This document shows, piece after piece, positions 46,721 to 56,979 of a stretch of 64,000 nucleotides of DNA. The first letter of the stretch is position 1; the number at the start of each line of letters is the position of its first letter. The stretch lies in contig JAPTYO010000009.1 in the NCBI GenBank assembly GCA_036873135.1, positions 36,782,756-36,846,755 of the forward strand, in the 5' to 3' direction. Origin of the DNA: Clarkia xantiana subsp. parviflora (taxonomy: Eukaryota > Streptophyta > Magnoliopsida > Myrtales > Onagraceae). Made by a program: the position numbers and the translations under genes. Below the pieces are notes generated by a model. That model saw nothing but the letters and a program-made list of their open reading frames with translations. It was not told the DNA's origin and made no database searches.

Positions 46721-47600
46721 GATGGATTTATCATGTGCTAATGATCTTTTCCATGAGACGAACAACAACTTGTTTTGCAAACGCATCAATGATCTGTTGG
46801 ATGATAAGGGTCTCATAGACAAAATTCAAAAGACGATAAGCTGTCCAGATGCCGGCATGACCAAAGGGCTAGTACACACCCACTTCAACTAGGAGTAGGG
46901 TGACAAGAGAATTAAGGATATTTTGTTATCTGAAATGTCTCCGGACTTTAAGGAAGAGTATATGTATATTCCAGTCCCGAAGGATATCTGGGATGCACTG
47001 TTCTGGAAATACGGAAACGACATTGCAGTTATACTGCACCCACTTATACAATCTTTGGATGAATGTCTAAAGAGAAACTACATCAGTATGCGTGAAAAAG
47101 TATACCAACTGCTCAACATGATCAAACCACTTGAAGATGAAATCCAAATGGCTGAATGGGACAAGATTAAAGCCATAATCGGGATTCTCCCGAAGTCCTG
47201 GAGAGCAACCAGGACTCTTTTGACTGTAGTGGTTCAATGCTAGATCTTGCATCAGTCCTAAAATTAATCGAGATGGAAGAAGCTCGATTGATATCAGTAA
47301 CGAAAGAAACAAAGATGTTAGGCTGGGTAGAAAAGGAAATGTAGGAACAAGGGTAATAAACAAAAGGTTGTCTATAGTAATACGTCGACAAAGTCTAAAC
47401 AAGGCAATCTCCAGTTAAAATCAGAGATAGTTTGCAGGGATTCTAGCCCTCGCTGCATCGGTGGCGGAACTGGATCCAGCAAATCGCATGCTGCCAAGGT
47501 ATGCGACATTGGATATGTTATGGAAGCTTTAGTTTCCTAAACTGTCATGTTAACTAATTCAAATCATTTTTTGGATCCTTGATTCAGGTGCGACGGACCA
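46721..47600 (+). pseudogene. Copia E gag, damaged
   Basis: An open frame at 46923-47243 (VPKDIWDALFWKYGN; EKVYQLLNMIKPLED; IIGILPKSWRATRT) has the layout of the copia gag (UBN2-like) central domain. The N-terminal part upstream is broken by stops and frameshifts. No zinc knuckle is readable up to about 47600. Gag would form the particle; this copy cannot. Confidence 0.6.
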
Positions 47601-49254
47601 CATAACCAATAACAGATGATTATTTGCCATGTTCAGACGTATACCAAAGTATTCCAAAAGGATATATAAAGGCGACAACTCCCAAGTTGAAGTCGAAGGA
47701 ATAGGGAAATGAAAATTGTCTTTAAGCAATGGCAAAACCTTACTTCTTGAAAATATCCTTTTTGCTCCTAAAATTTGAAGGAGTGTTGTTTATGTTACCC
47801 CTCTTATGAATAATGGATTTTCTTTATCATTTGAGAACTCCCTTGTCCGAATAAATATAGGCAATGTCTTTTATGGGCTTGCATGTTCCTCTCATGGTCT
47901 CATTGCTGTGGATTTGAATGGAAATGAAAATTCGAGTAGAATGTATTCAATATCATCCAGGGATGCAGAAACTGATGTGGCCGGATGGCACGCAAGGTTA
48001 GGAAACATAGGCTATGACATAGTACAAACTCTAGCTCGAAGAGGGTTTTTGCCCGGGGCAACTCAAGTGGTGAAAACCACTTTTGAGGACTGTCTAGCCG
48101 GAAAATCTACCCGCGAATCATTTGGTAAATCTCTACGAGCCGAGTACCCATTTCATTTAATTCATTCCAACATATGTGGACCCATGAACGTCACTGCTAG
48201 GGGTGGTAAACGTTACTTCGTAACTTTCATTGATGACTTTACCGGTTTCGGGTTTACTCATTTGATCTCTCGTAAATACGAGGCTATCGATTGCTTTAAA
48301 AGCTTTCTTAACCTCGTCGAGAATCAACATGAGTGAAAGGTTAATGCCCTATGCATTGATAGAGGTGGAGAATATCTCTCTAATGAGTTCAAAAAGTTGT
48401 AAAAAGAAAGAGGGATTGTCCAACAAACTACTATACCAAACATGCCACAACAGAATAGTGTGGCAGAACGACGTAGTCATACACTCCAAGACATGGTTAG
48501 AACCATGATGTTGCATGCTCAACTTCCGATCTCCTTCTGGGGTGATGCATTGTTTTATGCCACTCATGTAGTAAACCTTGTTCCAAAAAAATCAGTGGAA
48601 ACGACACCATATGAGCTGTGGACTGGTAAAGAGATGGATCTAACCAGGCTGTGACCTTGGGGTGGTGCAGCATACACACATCACACCAACAGCCGTTTCG
48701 GAAAGTTGAGAACTAGAGGATTCAAAAGTATCTTTATAAGGTACTCTGAGAACTCTAAGGGATACGTGTTCGTGGCAGGTCAGGATAATGGTGGAGTGGT
48801 CGAACATGAGTTCAGAGACATTACAATCATTGAGGACAAATTTCCTACGCCTGGTAACATAAAAAAAAACGAAGTCTTAATTAATCTAGAGCAGAATGAA
48901 GATGATCGGGTCCCACTTACTTCGAGTGGGAGATTTGCGGCAGCAATACAAGTGAATGACATGGTAAATGAGAATGGAGACGCTTTCAAAATAAATCAAG
49001 TGGAAGGAGTCAATCCAACCACACAGATCACTGTTGCTGCAGGTGCGAATCAAGCCGAACCTGATAATCTTGTTGCTGAACCGTTGAATGAAAATCCTAT
49101 AATTCTTCAACTACCTACTGGTAACAGTGGAAGTGGCACTACCAACTTGGTTTCTGGTCGCGCTTTTTCAAATATCCCAACAAGTCCGGGGCTTCAAAGC
49201 TTGACTAACAAGCGAGAAAGTTGACTTAGTAGCCATGAAATTCATCTAAGAGGT
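47601..49254 (+). pseudogene. Copia E integrase region
   Basis: 47806-48336 carries the pre-integrase WHARLGN motif and one Cys of the zinc-binding site (EDCLAGK). The core follows. The first catalytic position reads HSNICGP, where copia integrases have Asp, so that residue is lost. Stops lie near 48334 and 48402. The second Asp (CIDRGGEY) and the Glu (QQNSVAERR) are present. 48706-49224 is a tail (GYVFVAGQDNGGVVEHEF) followed by a low-complexity acidic linker. Integrase would insert the cDNA in the nucleus; this copy is dead. Confidence 0.82.
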
Positions 49255-49965
49255 AGAATCCCAAGACCAAGAGGTCGTCCAAGAAAAGTTGTTGGTGAAG
49301 GTTCAAGTAAAGCTCTTGTTCCCAGTGGGAGTCTTGTTCCAATCATGAGCATTAATCTCAGTTGGAGCGTTGTTCAAGTTCAAGATGAGACAAATGAGCC
49401 TAGACGTAGTCAAAGTCATCAAACATCTCCCAAGAAGTATCCCATCGAAAAGGGTGAGTTATTCACCCTGAATTCGGTTGATGAACTGGTAACGTTTAAA
49501 CAAGCTTTGGAAGGACCTCAAGCGAAGGAATGGAGGAACAGATCGCCTCTATGAAAGCCAATTCGGTATGGTCTTTAGTTGATTTACCTGCTAACCGCAA
49601 AGCCATAGGGGCAAAGTGGGTTATGAAATTGAAACTCACTGCTGATGGAAATTTCGAGCGGTACAAAGCTCGACTCGGTGCGAAAGGATATACCCAACTT
49701 CACGGAGTGGATTTTTATGAGACATACTCACCGACTGTGTGTTACACCATAGTCCGGGCCTTTCTGGCCTTGGTCGCATGCCTTGAGTTAGAGCTGCACC
49801 AAATGGATGTTAATACTGCATTCCTCAACAGAAACCTGGAGGAAGAGATCTATACGGAGCAACCTGAAGGTTTCATAATCCCCGGAAACGAACGTAAAGT
49901 TTGTAAACTTCAAAGATCGATCTAGGGTATTAAACAATCGTATCGGCAATGGTACCGCGGGTTCC
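49255..49965 (+). pseudogene. Copia E AT-hook-like linker and N-terminal RT
   Basis: 49261-49290 encodes PRPRGRPRKV, a canonical AT-hook core. RT begins about 49530 and reads WSLVDLPANRKAIGAKWVMK, then HQMDVNTAFLNRNLEEEIY, typical of copia RT. A stop at 49923 follows KVCKLQRSI, just before B inserts at 49971. RT continues at 61076. Confidence 0.83.
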
Positions 49966-49970
49966 ACGAG

Positions 49971-50372
49971 TGATGGGTTCCGATGTAATCGTTAGCCCCG
50001 TTAACAGCCAATGGACGGCGAGTAGGCCCAGTGGGCCTCGTGAAAAGCCTGGAAGGCCCAGAGGCCCAGCACGAAGGGTTCCGACTTTAGTGGTCCCGAT
50101 GAATGAGCTGAATGCTCCCGATAAGAAGCCTCTGAGTAGGCCCCGATATGCCTTAGTAAAGGCCCCGATAATAAAGCCCCACAGAGGCTGGACCTGTCCC
50201 GTAGAGACTGAAGGTCCTGGGTGGTGATCTAGAATGAGACAACTCTGGAGTCCCCGACAGGAGTCCAGACTTGTGATCAGAGGATAAGACCGAGAAACCC
50301 GCCTACTAGATGAGAGTAGTGGGAAGACGGTTGAGATATAGATAATCTCCCCCGAGATACGCAGGGCGTGCC
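49971..50372 (+). repeat. 5' LTR of element B, truncated (402 bp)
   Basis: Nearly identical to the first 400 bp of the 3' LTR (60302 onward); the match stops after cagggcgtgcc. The rest of the LTR, including the TATA box, and the primer site are gone. Confidence 0.92.
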
Positions 50373-50618
50373 ACCAGCAGTTGTGGTCTAGTGGTTGAGA
50401 GCGCTGACTCCCATGTGGTTTGGTCCCGGGGTCACGAGTTCGAATCCCCCCAGCGACTTGATTAAAATCAATTCCTGGTAAAAGGAAGGACGGGGCCTGT
50501 GCTTGCGCTGGTTGCTCATAAGTATGATATGCTCGCAAACTGAACACGAAAGTCCGGACATTACGTAGCGGGATGGGCCTAGGGTCGCCATTACTAGCCC
50601 ATTCCTTTTAAAGGGAGA
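50373..50618 (+). mobile_element. tRNA-derived SINE-like patch in element B
   Basis: Foreign to the LTR family. It begins accagcagttgtggtctagtgg (box A-like) and has a box B-like gagttcgaatcccccc about 50 bp later, the spacing of an RNA polymerase III promoter. A tRNA-unrelated body of about 170 bp follows. There is no A or T tail and no obvious target duplication. It joins gag through ggagagggattctgtgaac, whose first part is also LTR sequence. It replaces the LTR end, primer site and gag start, so it is either a SINE plus deletion or filler DNA from break repair. Confidence 0.65.
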
Positions 50619-50629
50619 GGGATTCTGTG

Positions 50630-52492
50630 AACTCCCCGTTGCCGGAACGTGTTGCTGAACAAGGTGAGAACCCTGCTCTCTCCCAGACAGGGAGGCAAGG
50701 TGATGGCTATGAGGTTTCAGTCCGAGACGCTGAGAGGAACAGGCAGGATGTCCCGCGTAGGGAGGAAGATGAGGCTCCCCCAAACCCGGTGGGCCATGGA
50801 AGAGAAGGAGTCCCACGAAGGGAAGAAGGGTCGTCTTCGAACTCAGAGTTGGCCAAGGCAGTAGAGGAGGCTATTCCCATGTTCTTGGCCGCCATGGAGG
50901 CCTTGCTGGATAAGAGAGAGGCCGCTAAGAGAGCGGAGGAGTTGCCTCCGCGAGAAGAGTTACCACCACCCCCACCGAGAATGGACCCGGAGGAACAGGA
51001 GGTTCCGCTCAGGAGCAAGGGTAAAGAACCTATGCATTCGGAGAAGTTCGTGGTCGATGGCCCAGGGCCAGTGCAGAACAGGACCATTCCCCTGAATGGT
51101 CCCATCACCGCTGATCAGGTGGTGAAGATCGTTAGCATCTGCATGGGTGATCAGAAGCAGATGACCTCGGAACTGAGGGATCGGTCCAGCCATCCTTTCG
51201 TACCGCGATTGATCGACACCGTCGCCCTGCCTGGGATAGGCATCCCGACAATCAAGGAATACGATGGTGAAGGAGACCCAGTCCGTCATGTGCAGAGGCA
51301 CGTCCAGGCTTGTATGGGACGAACATCGAACGACGATCTTGTGTGCTCGCTGTTCCCGATCACCCTAGGAGAAAGGGCCATGACATGGTTCTTCAGCCTC
51401 CCGCCAGGAAGCATCACCTGCTGGGCCGATATGCACGACCGCTTCATCAAGCAATATCAAGGTCGAAGGCGTCTTCTGAAGAGTGTGAGGACTTTAACCC
51501 AGGTGGTGCAGAGGTCCGATGAATCGTTGGCATACTATTACCAACGGTTCACTGCTAGTGCTGCGGAAATTGATGAAGAAATTTCGGAGGGAGAAATGAT
51601 TCGTACTTTCCTAAGGAACTTGAGCGCTCCGTACGGTTCCGACCTGATGCATAGCGTAGCCGCGAAGGCTGTGTGGAGCATGGAGGCCCTGCAGGCGAGG
51701 GTGAAGCAGCAGATTGACGTCCAGGAGTCGAAGATTGCTGCAGGAGAGCTCGACCCCCCGAAGTCAGGAAAAGGAAAGGCATCATCCAAATTGTCGGATG
51801 ATCGCAAGGGGAGCGACAAGACGGAGGGAAGTACGAACCGTGGTCGCCCTGAAAAGAGGGAGGACAGGCGTCCTCCAAAGAAGGATAACCGCGAGGGTCG
51901 AGGTGTTCCCATCAACAGCTCGATGACCTCCGTGCTAGCTGTGATGGATCGGCAAGGTCTAGCCCGATATCCCCCGAGGAAAGAAGGCGAATTCTTAGGA
52001 GGCCGCCCTGATCGTTACTGTCGTTACCACCGAGCCAATGGTCACGACACTGAGAATTGTCGGGAGCTAAAGAAGGAAATTGAAAAGCTGATCCAGAAGG
52101 GAAAGCTGAAGGAGTTCGTCGTGAAGGGACGGTGCCGATCCCGTTCCAGAAGTCGGTCCCGTTCCCGTTCCAAGTCCCGCGACCGATCCCCGAAGAAGAA
52201 GAAGGTTGAGCATGAGGCTTCTGGATCAGGTGCCCGCAAGGAGAGGCGGGGAACTATCAATGTCATCCACGGAGGAATGGCAGCGGGAGGTGACACCTCC
52301 GCTTCCAGAGAGAACTATGCTTCGCGCATATCCGCCGCGGTGGTGTTAGGAAAAAGGTCCCGGTCGTGGACCCTGAAGGAGGAGATGGTGATCTCTTTTT
52401 CAGCGGAGGTTTTAGTTGGCGTGGAGAGCCCTCACGACGACGCCTTGGTCGTGACCCTGGATGTGGATGGATTTGAGATGAAGAGGATCTGA
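50630..52492 (+). CDS. Gag (and start of protease region) of element B, 5' truncated
   Basis: Open for 621 codons, but the first about 25 residues present in A are missing, so no native start exists. The gag core (HVQRHVQACMGRTSNDDL; WADMHDRFIKQYQ) is followed by a basic linker, a zinc knuckle CRYHRANGHDTENC (52019-52060) and an uninterrupted Ser-Arg tract (RSRSRSRSRSRSKSRDRSP, about 52137-52190). The protease N-terminus follows, up to MKRI. One missing base at about 52490 ends the frame just before the catalytic IDGGSS motif. Gag forms particles and the knuckle binds RNA; the SR tract is unusual. Confidence 0.9.
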   Translation, partial: NSPLPERVAEQGENPALSQTGRQGDGYEVSVRDAERNRQDVPRREEDEAPPNPVGHGREGVPRREEGSSSNSELAKAVEEAIPMFLAAMEALLDKREAAKRAEELPPREELPPPPPRMDPEEQEVPLRSKGKEPMHSEKFVVDGPGPVQNRTIPLNGPITADQVVKIVSICMGDQKQMTSELRDRSSHPFVPRLIDTVALPGIGIPTIKEYDGEGDPVRHVQRHVQACMGRTSNDDLVCSLFPITLGERAMTWFFSLPPGSITCWADMHDRFIKQYQGRRRLLKSVRTLTQVVQRSDESLAYYYQRFTASAAEIDEEISEGEMIRTFLRNLSAPYGSDLMHSVAAKAVWSMEALQARVKQQIDVQESKIAAGELDPPKSGKGKASSKLSDDRKGSDKTEGSTNRGRPEKREDRRPPKKDNREGRGVPINSSMTSVLAVMDRQGLARYPPRKEGEFLGGRPDRYCRYHRANGHDTENCRELKKEIEKLIQKGKLKEFVVKGRCRSRSRSRSRSRSKSRDRSPKKKKVEHEASGSGARKERRGTINVIHGGMAAGGDTSASRENYASRISAAVVLGKRSRSWTLKEEMVISFSAEVLVGVESPHDDALVVTLDVDGFEMKRI

Positions 52493-54290
52493 TAGACGGA
52501 GGGAGCTCCTCCGATATTCTTTTCATGGATGCTCTGGAGGCCATGGGAAAGATGAAGAAGGACCTGACGCAGGTGGACTTCCCGATGGTGGGATTCTCCG
52601 GCTCCACTTCCTACCCATTGGGGATGATTACCTTACCAGTAGAGTTTGGTAGTGGCTGGAAGATGGAGAGGCGGAACGTAGATTTTGTTGTAGTGGAGTC
52701 TGCGGGGGCATACAACGCGATCATCGGGAGGACCACAATCAACCCTCTTATGGCAGTCGCCTCGACGGTCCACCAGAAGATGAAGTTCCCGACTGATAAC
52801 GGAGTCGGAGAGGTCAAGGGTGACCAGGTGGCATCGCGAAAATGCTACATTAATGCCACCCGACGAAGAAGGAGGGAGACCATGACTGTCCTTCAGACGG
52901 ATGCTGATCCTCGAGAGGAGTATGGGCGTCCCGCCCCAATGGAGGATTTAAAAGAGGTGGAGATCGATGGGCCTCATAGGAAGGTAAAGATCGGCTCTGC
53001 TATGTCGGAGGAAAGAGCCCGAGAGTTGGTCGAGCTCTTGAAGGAGTTTAAGGAGCTGTTTGCCTGGTCCCCGAGTGATATGCCAAGAATCAGTCCCGAC
53101 GTGATAGTGCACGAGCTGAAAATAGAACCCGCGATCAAGCCTATTGCGCAGAGAAGGCGTCCGATGGGCGCGGACAAGAGGATCGCGATCCAGCAGGAGG
53201 TGGGCAGACTGCTCGATGCTGGATTCATCAAGGAGCTCCGATTCCAGACTTGGGTGGCTAACCCAGTGCTGGTGCAAAAGAGTAATGGAAAGTGGCGGAT
53301 GTGTGTTGACTTCCACGACTTGAACAAAGCCTGCCTGAAGGACTGCTACCCGCTCCCGAGGATTGACCAGTTGGTGGATGCCACATCGGGACATGAGCTG
53401 CTGAGCTTCATGGATGCCTACTCCGGGTACAATCAGATCAAGATGGCGAAGGAGGATGCCCCCCACACAGCTTTTGACGCTGACAGTGACGTCTACCATT
53501 ACGACGTGATGCCCTTCGGATTGATCAATGCCGGAGCAACTTACCAGCGGATGGTGAACAAGTTGTTCGGGGATATGCTGGGGAAAACCATGGAGGCATA
53601 TGTGGACGACATGCTGGTGAAGTCCCGACAGGCAGGAGACCTTGTCCAGAATTTGGCGGCGGCATTTGAGCGGATGAAGTTCCATCAGGTTCGGCTGAAC
53701 CCCGACAAATGTGCTTTCGGGGTGAACTCGGGGAAGTTCCCAGGGTTCATGGTAAGCCAGAGAGGAATCGAGGTGAACCCTGAGAAGCTGCGAGTAATCG
53801 AAGAAATGCAGTCCCCGAGGACTCATCGGGAGGTCCAGGTGCTGAATGGCCGGTTGGCCGCGATGAATCGCTTCCTATCCAAGGCGAGTGATCGAGCCAT
53901 GCCCTTTTTTGATGTATTGAGGGCCAACAAGAAGTTCGAATGGACCGACAAGTGCGAGGAGGCATTCCAGGCACTCAAACAGCATCTCCGTACCCTTCCG
54001 CCGTTGGCAAAACCAGTTCCAGGCGAGCCGCTCTATCTCTATTTGGCTGTTTCCGATGTGGCTGTTAGTTCTGTCTTAATTAAGATTGTTAAGGAAAACC
54101 AAGTGCCTATCTATTATGTAAGCAAGGCATTTGCCAAGTCCGAAATAAACTATCCCGCTATTGAGAAGTATCTCTTCGCGTTGATTATTGCCGCTCGAAA
54201 ACTGCGACCTTACTTCCATGCCCATGAAGTGACGGTATTGACTAATCAGCCATTGAAACACTTTTTGAACCACCGGAGGCGTCGGGGAGA
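52493..54290 (+). pseudogene. Protease, RT and first RNase H of element B
   Basis: Continues gag after the frameshift: protease motif IDGGSSSDILF, GMITLPVEFGSG, then the linker ARKCY-type region. RT spans about 53100-53800 with RMCVDFHDLNKA (A has FRDL), MPFGLINAGATYQRM and catalytic YVDD (53599-53610). The gypsy-type RNase H begins near 53900. A one-base loss near 54271 (ccaccggagg, where A has ccgaccggagg) shifts the frame. Everything else is open, so this copy is young. Confidence 0.92.
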
Positions 54291-56222
54291 TTGGTGAAAT
54301 GGGCCATCGAGCTGACGGAATTCCGCATTCATTTCGCTCCGAGAACCGCTATCAAGGGCCAGGCGTTGGCAGATTTTATAGCTGAGTCTACGGCACCCGA
54401 TCTGGAAGTAACGGGTCCCGCAGAGGGGGCAACTATGGAAGGAGTCCCGACAACAGAACAGCAGCCAGAACAGCCAAATGAGGAGAATACTTGGGAGATG
54501 TACACTGATGGTTCATCGAGTGTAGAAGGCTCGGGGGCAGGATTCGTATTGATACCGCCCGGTGGAGGCGAGCCCCTGCGATATGCCTTGGCGTTGACAT
54601 TCAAAGCCAACAACAATGAAGCGGAGTATGAGGCTCTCATCACAGGCCTCAAGATTGCCAAGGGTACGGGGGTCGACCATTTAAAGGTGAAGTGCGATGC
54701 TAGCTTGGTTGTAAATCAAGTCCAGGGGAACTATGAGGCTAAAAGCCCGACGATGAAGAAATATTTGCATGAGGTGCAGACTTTAAAGGGAAGCTTCAAA
54801 AGCTTTGATATCGAGGCGATCCCGAGGGAAGAGAACACGGAAGCAGATGCCTTGAGTAAGTTTTCCCTGGGAGTGGCCCCCGAGGAGAATCGGAAGGTGC
54901 ATTTCCTAAAGAAGGTGATTATCTCAAACATTGACCCGGCGGAGGTCTGTGCTATTGAGACAGGGTCGGAGGAAGAGGAGAAGCCTACTTGGATGACCCC
55001 GATGATCACGTACCTGACTACTGGGGTACTCCCCGATGACAAAGTGGCAGCTGTCAGATTGCGGCGGATTGCGGACAACTATGCAATGGTGGACAACCAG
55101 TTGTACAAAAAAGGGTAAGTAAAGCCTTTTCTAAAATGCGTAGCAGAGCCTGATACAAATCGGATCCTGAGGGAGCTACACGAAGGAGTCGCGGCCTGTC
55201 ATGAGGGAGCCCGATCTCTGGTGAGGAAGGCATTGAATCTGGGTTACTATTGGCCCTCGATGAACAAAGAAGCGACCGCGATGGTCCGATCCTGTGATGC
55301 ATGCCAGAGGTATGCCCCAAATATCGTGGCTCCCGCCGCGGACTTAATGCCCATCAGGAGTGCATGGCCCTTCGCGCAATGGGGGATTGATTTGGTCGGA
55401 CCACTTCCCCAAGCAAGAGGTCAGTGTAAGTACTTACTCGTGGCTATCGACTACTTCTCAAAGTGGATAGAGGCCAAAGCATTGGCTAGAACGACGGGGC
55501 AGCAGATCCTCAAGTTCCTTCAGACTCAAATCATTTCCCGGTACGGGGTCCCGCGAGTATTAATCAGCGACAATGGCCCTCCGTTCAATGGGGCTCAGTT
55601 GAAGGAGTACCTGGAGGAATTAAACATTGAGCATCGGACCGCTTCAGTCCGCCACGCCCAAACCAATGGCCAGGTAGAATCAGCCAACAAGATTGTGATG
55701 GATAGCTTGAAGAAAAGAGTCTATGCCTTACAGGGCCATTGGTTGGATGAGCTTGAGAACGTGCTATGGGCTGTGAGAACAACACCCAAGCAATCAACAG
55801 GAGAAACTCCATTTGGCCTGGTTTATGGCACGGAGGCAGTTGCGCCCGTGGAGATAGCGGTGGCGTCTCATCGCGCGAAGTACTACGAGCCTCTGACAAA
55901 TGAGGAAATGAGACGTCTGGACTTAGACCTACTCGAGGAGAAGAGGTGGAAGGCTGATGAAGTCCAGGCCCGAATGCGTTTGGCAACAGCCCGATATTAT
56001 AATCGGCGTGTCAGGTCCCGACAATTCTTCGTGGGAGAACTTGTCTGGCGGAGGAATGAGTTTGTTCATCAAGACCAGATCAACAAGCTATCACCAAAAT
56101 GGGAAGGACCCTACAAGATCGTGGGGATGCCAGTGCCCAATGCGTACAAGTTAGAGGATCTCGAAGGCAAGACGTTGAAGCATTCCTTCAGTGGTGAACA
56201 CTTGAAGAAGTATCATGTTTGA
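54291..56222 (+). pseudogene. Second RNase H and integrase of element B
   Basis: 54291-55118 ends the first RNase H and then carries a second RNase H-like domain: MYTDGSSSVEGSGAG, NNNEAEYEALITGL, EENTEADALSK. A dual RNase H is a known Tat-lineage trait. A TAA at 55116 interrupts the frame, which continues unchanged into integrase. The integrase has a zinc-binding N-terminus (CHEGARSL, CDACQR), catalytic Asp in IDLVGPLP (about 55389), Asp in SDNGPPF (about 55570) and Glu in NGQVESAN (about 55677), then a chromodomain-less C-terminus ending KKYHV at 56222. All three catalytic residues are present; only the TAA blocks expression. Confidence 0.93.
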
Positions 56223-56979
56223 TATGAAGCCGCCACAAATGGCGCAAATTGTCTATCAATAAAATCCGATGTAAGCCTACTTTGAATTATTAGTGAATAA
56301 AAGAAGTTTCCTTCTGATCAAATTGCTTTCAAATTTATTCTAACTATTAATAAGACTTCCTGAGCGACGCGACAAAAGCCTTCCGAGGTACGATGAAATC
56401 CCCGCGAGGGATGCGTAAGTCGTCTATATGACGCGGCCAAAAGCCTTAACAGGTACGGACAAAAGCCCTACGGGGTACACGTAAGTCGTCTATATGATGC
56501 AACCAAAAGCCTAGATATGAAAAGACCCCGATGGGTCCGCATAAGTCGTCTATATGACGCGGCCAAAAGCCTTAACGGGTATGAAAAAGCCTTAACAGGT
56601 CCGTGTAAGTCGTCTATAGGATGCGACAAAAAGCCTTAACGGGTACGACTAAGCCGTCCAGTAGAGACGCAATGAAAAACCTTAAGTGGTGAAATCCCGA
56701 TTTTGGACGAGAAACCTTAAGTGGTGAAGTCCCGAATTTTGGACGAGAAACCTTAAGTGGTGAAGTCCCGATTTTTGGACGAGAAGCCTTAAGTGGTAAA
56801 ATCCCGACTTGATCGGAACGTTCTGAGTAACGAATTTAAAGCCGCACTAGATAGAGTGCAAACGAGTATCGGTGCCAAAACAGATGGAAAGAAAACTACT
56901 CATATAAAGGCCAGAAGGCCATAGAGGTTCATTACAAAAAGACAAAGGAGAAAAACAACAAGGACTAAAGAGGTAAGCA
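56223..56979. repeat. Spacer with two tandem arrays between pol and the antisense gene of B
   Basis: About 56400-56660: four degenerate about 61-bp copies around taagtcgtctatatgacgcggccaaaagcc. 56672-56800: four about 35-bp copies of ccttaagtggtgaagtcccga plus ttttggacgagaaa. Pol and the antisense gene converge here, so this is where both transcripts would end; I see no clear terminator. Confidence 0.8.

Noticed and set aside
50385..50455. A genuine tRNA gene
   Set aside because: Box A- and B-like motifs exist, but I could not form a convincing acceptor stem or full cloverleaf, and the sequence sits in a repair-like patch; SINE-derived is more likely.
52948..53826. 292-codon minus-strand frame
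   Set aside because: It is an exact shadow of the RT coding region of B; a similar shadow occurs in A.
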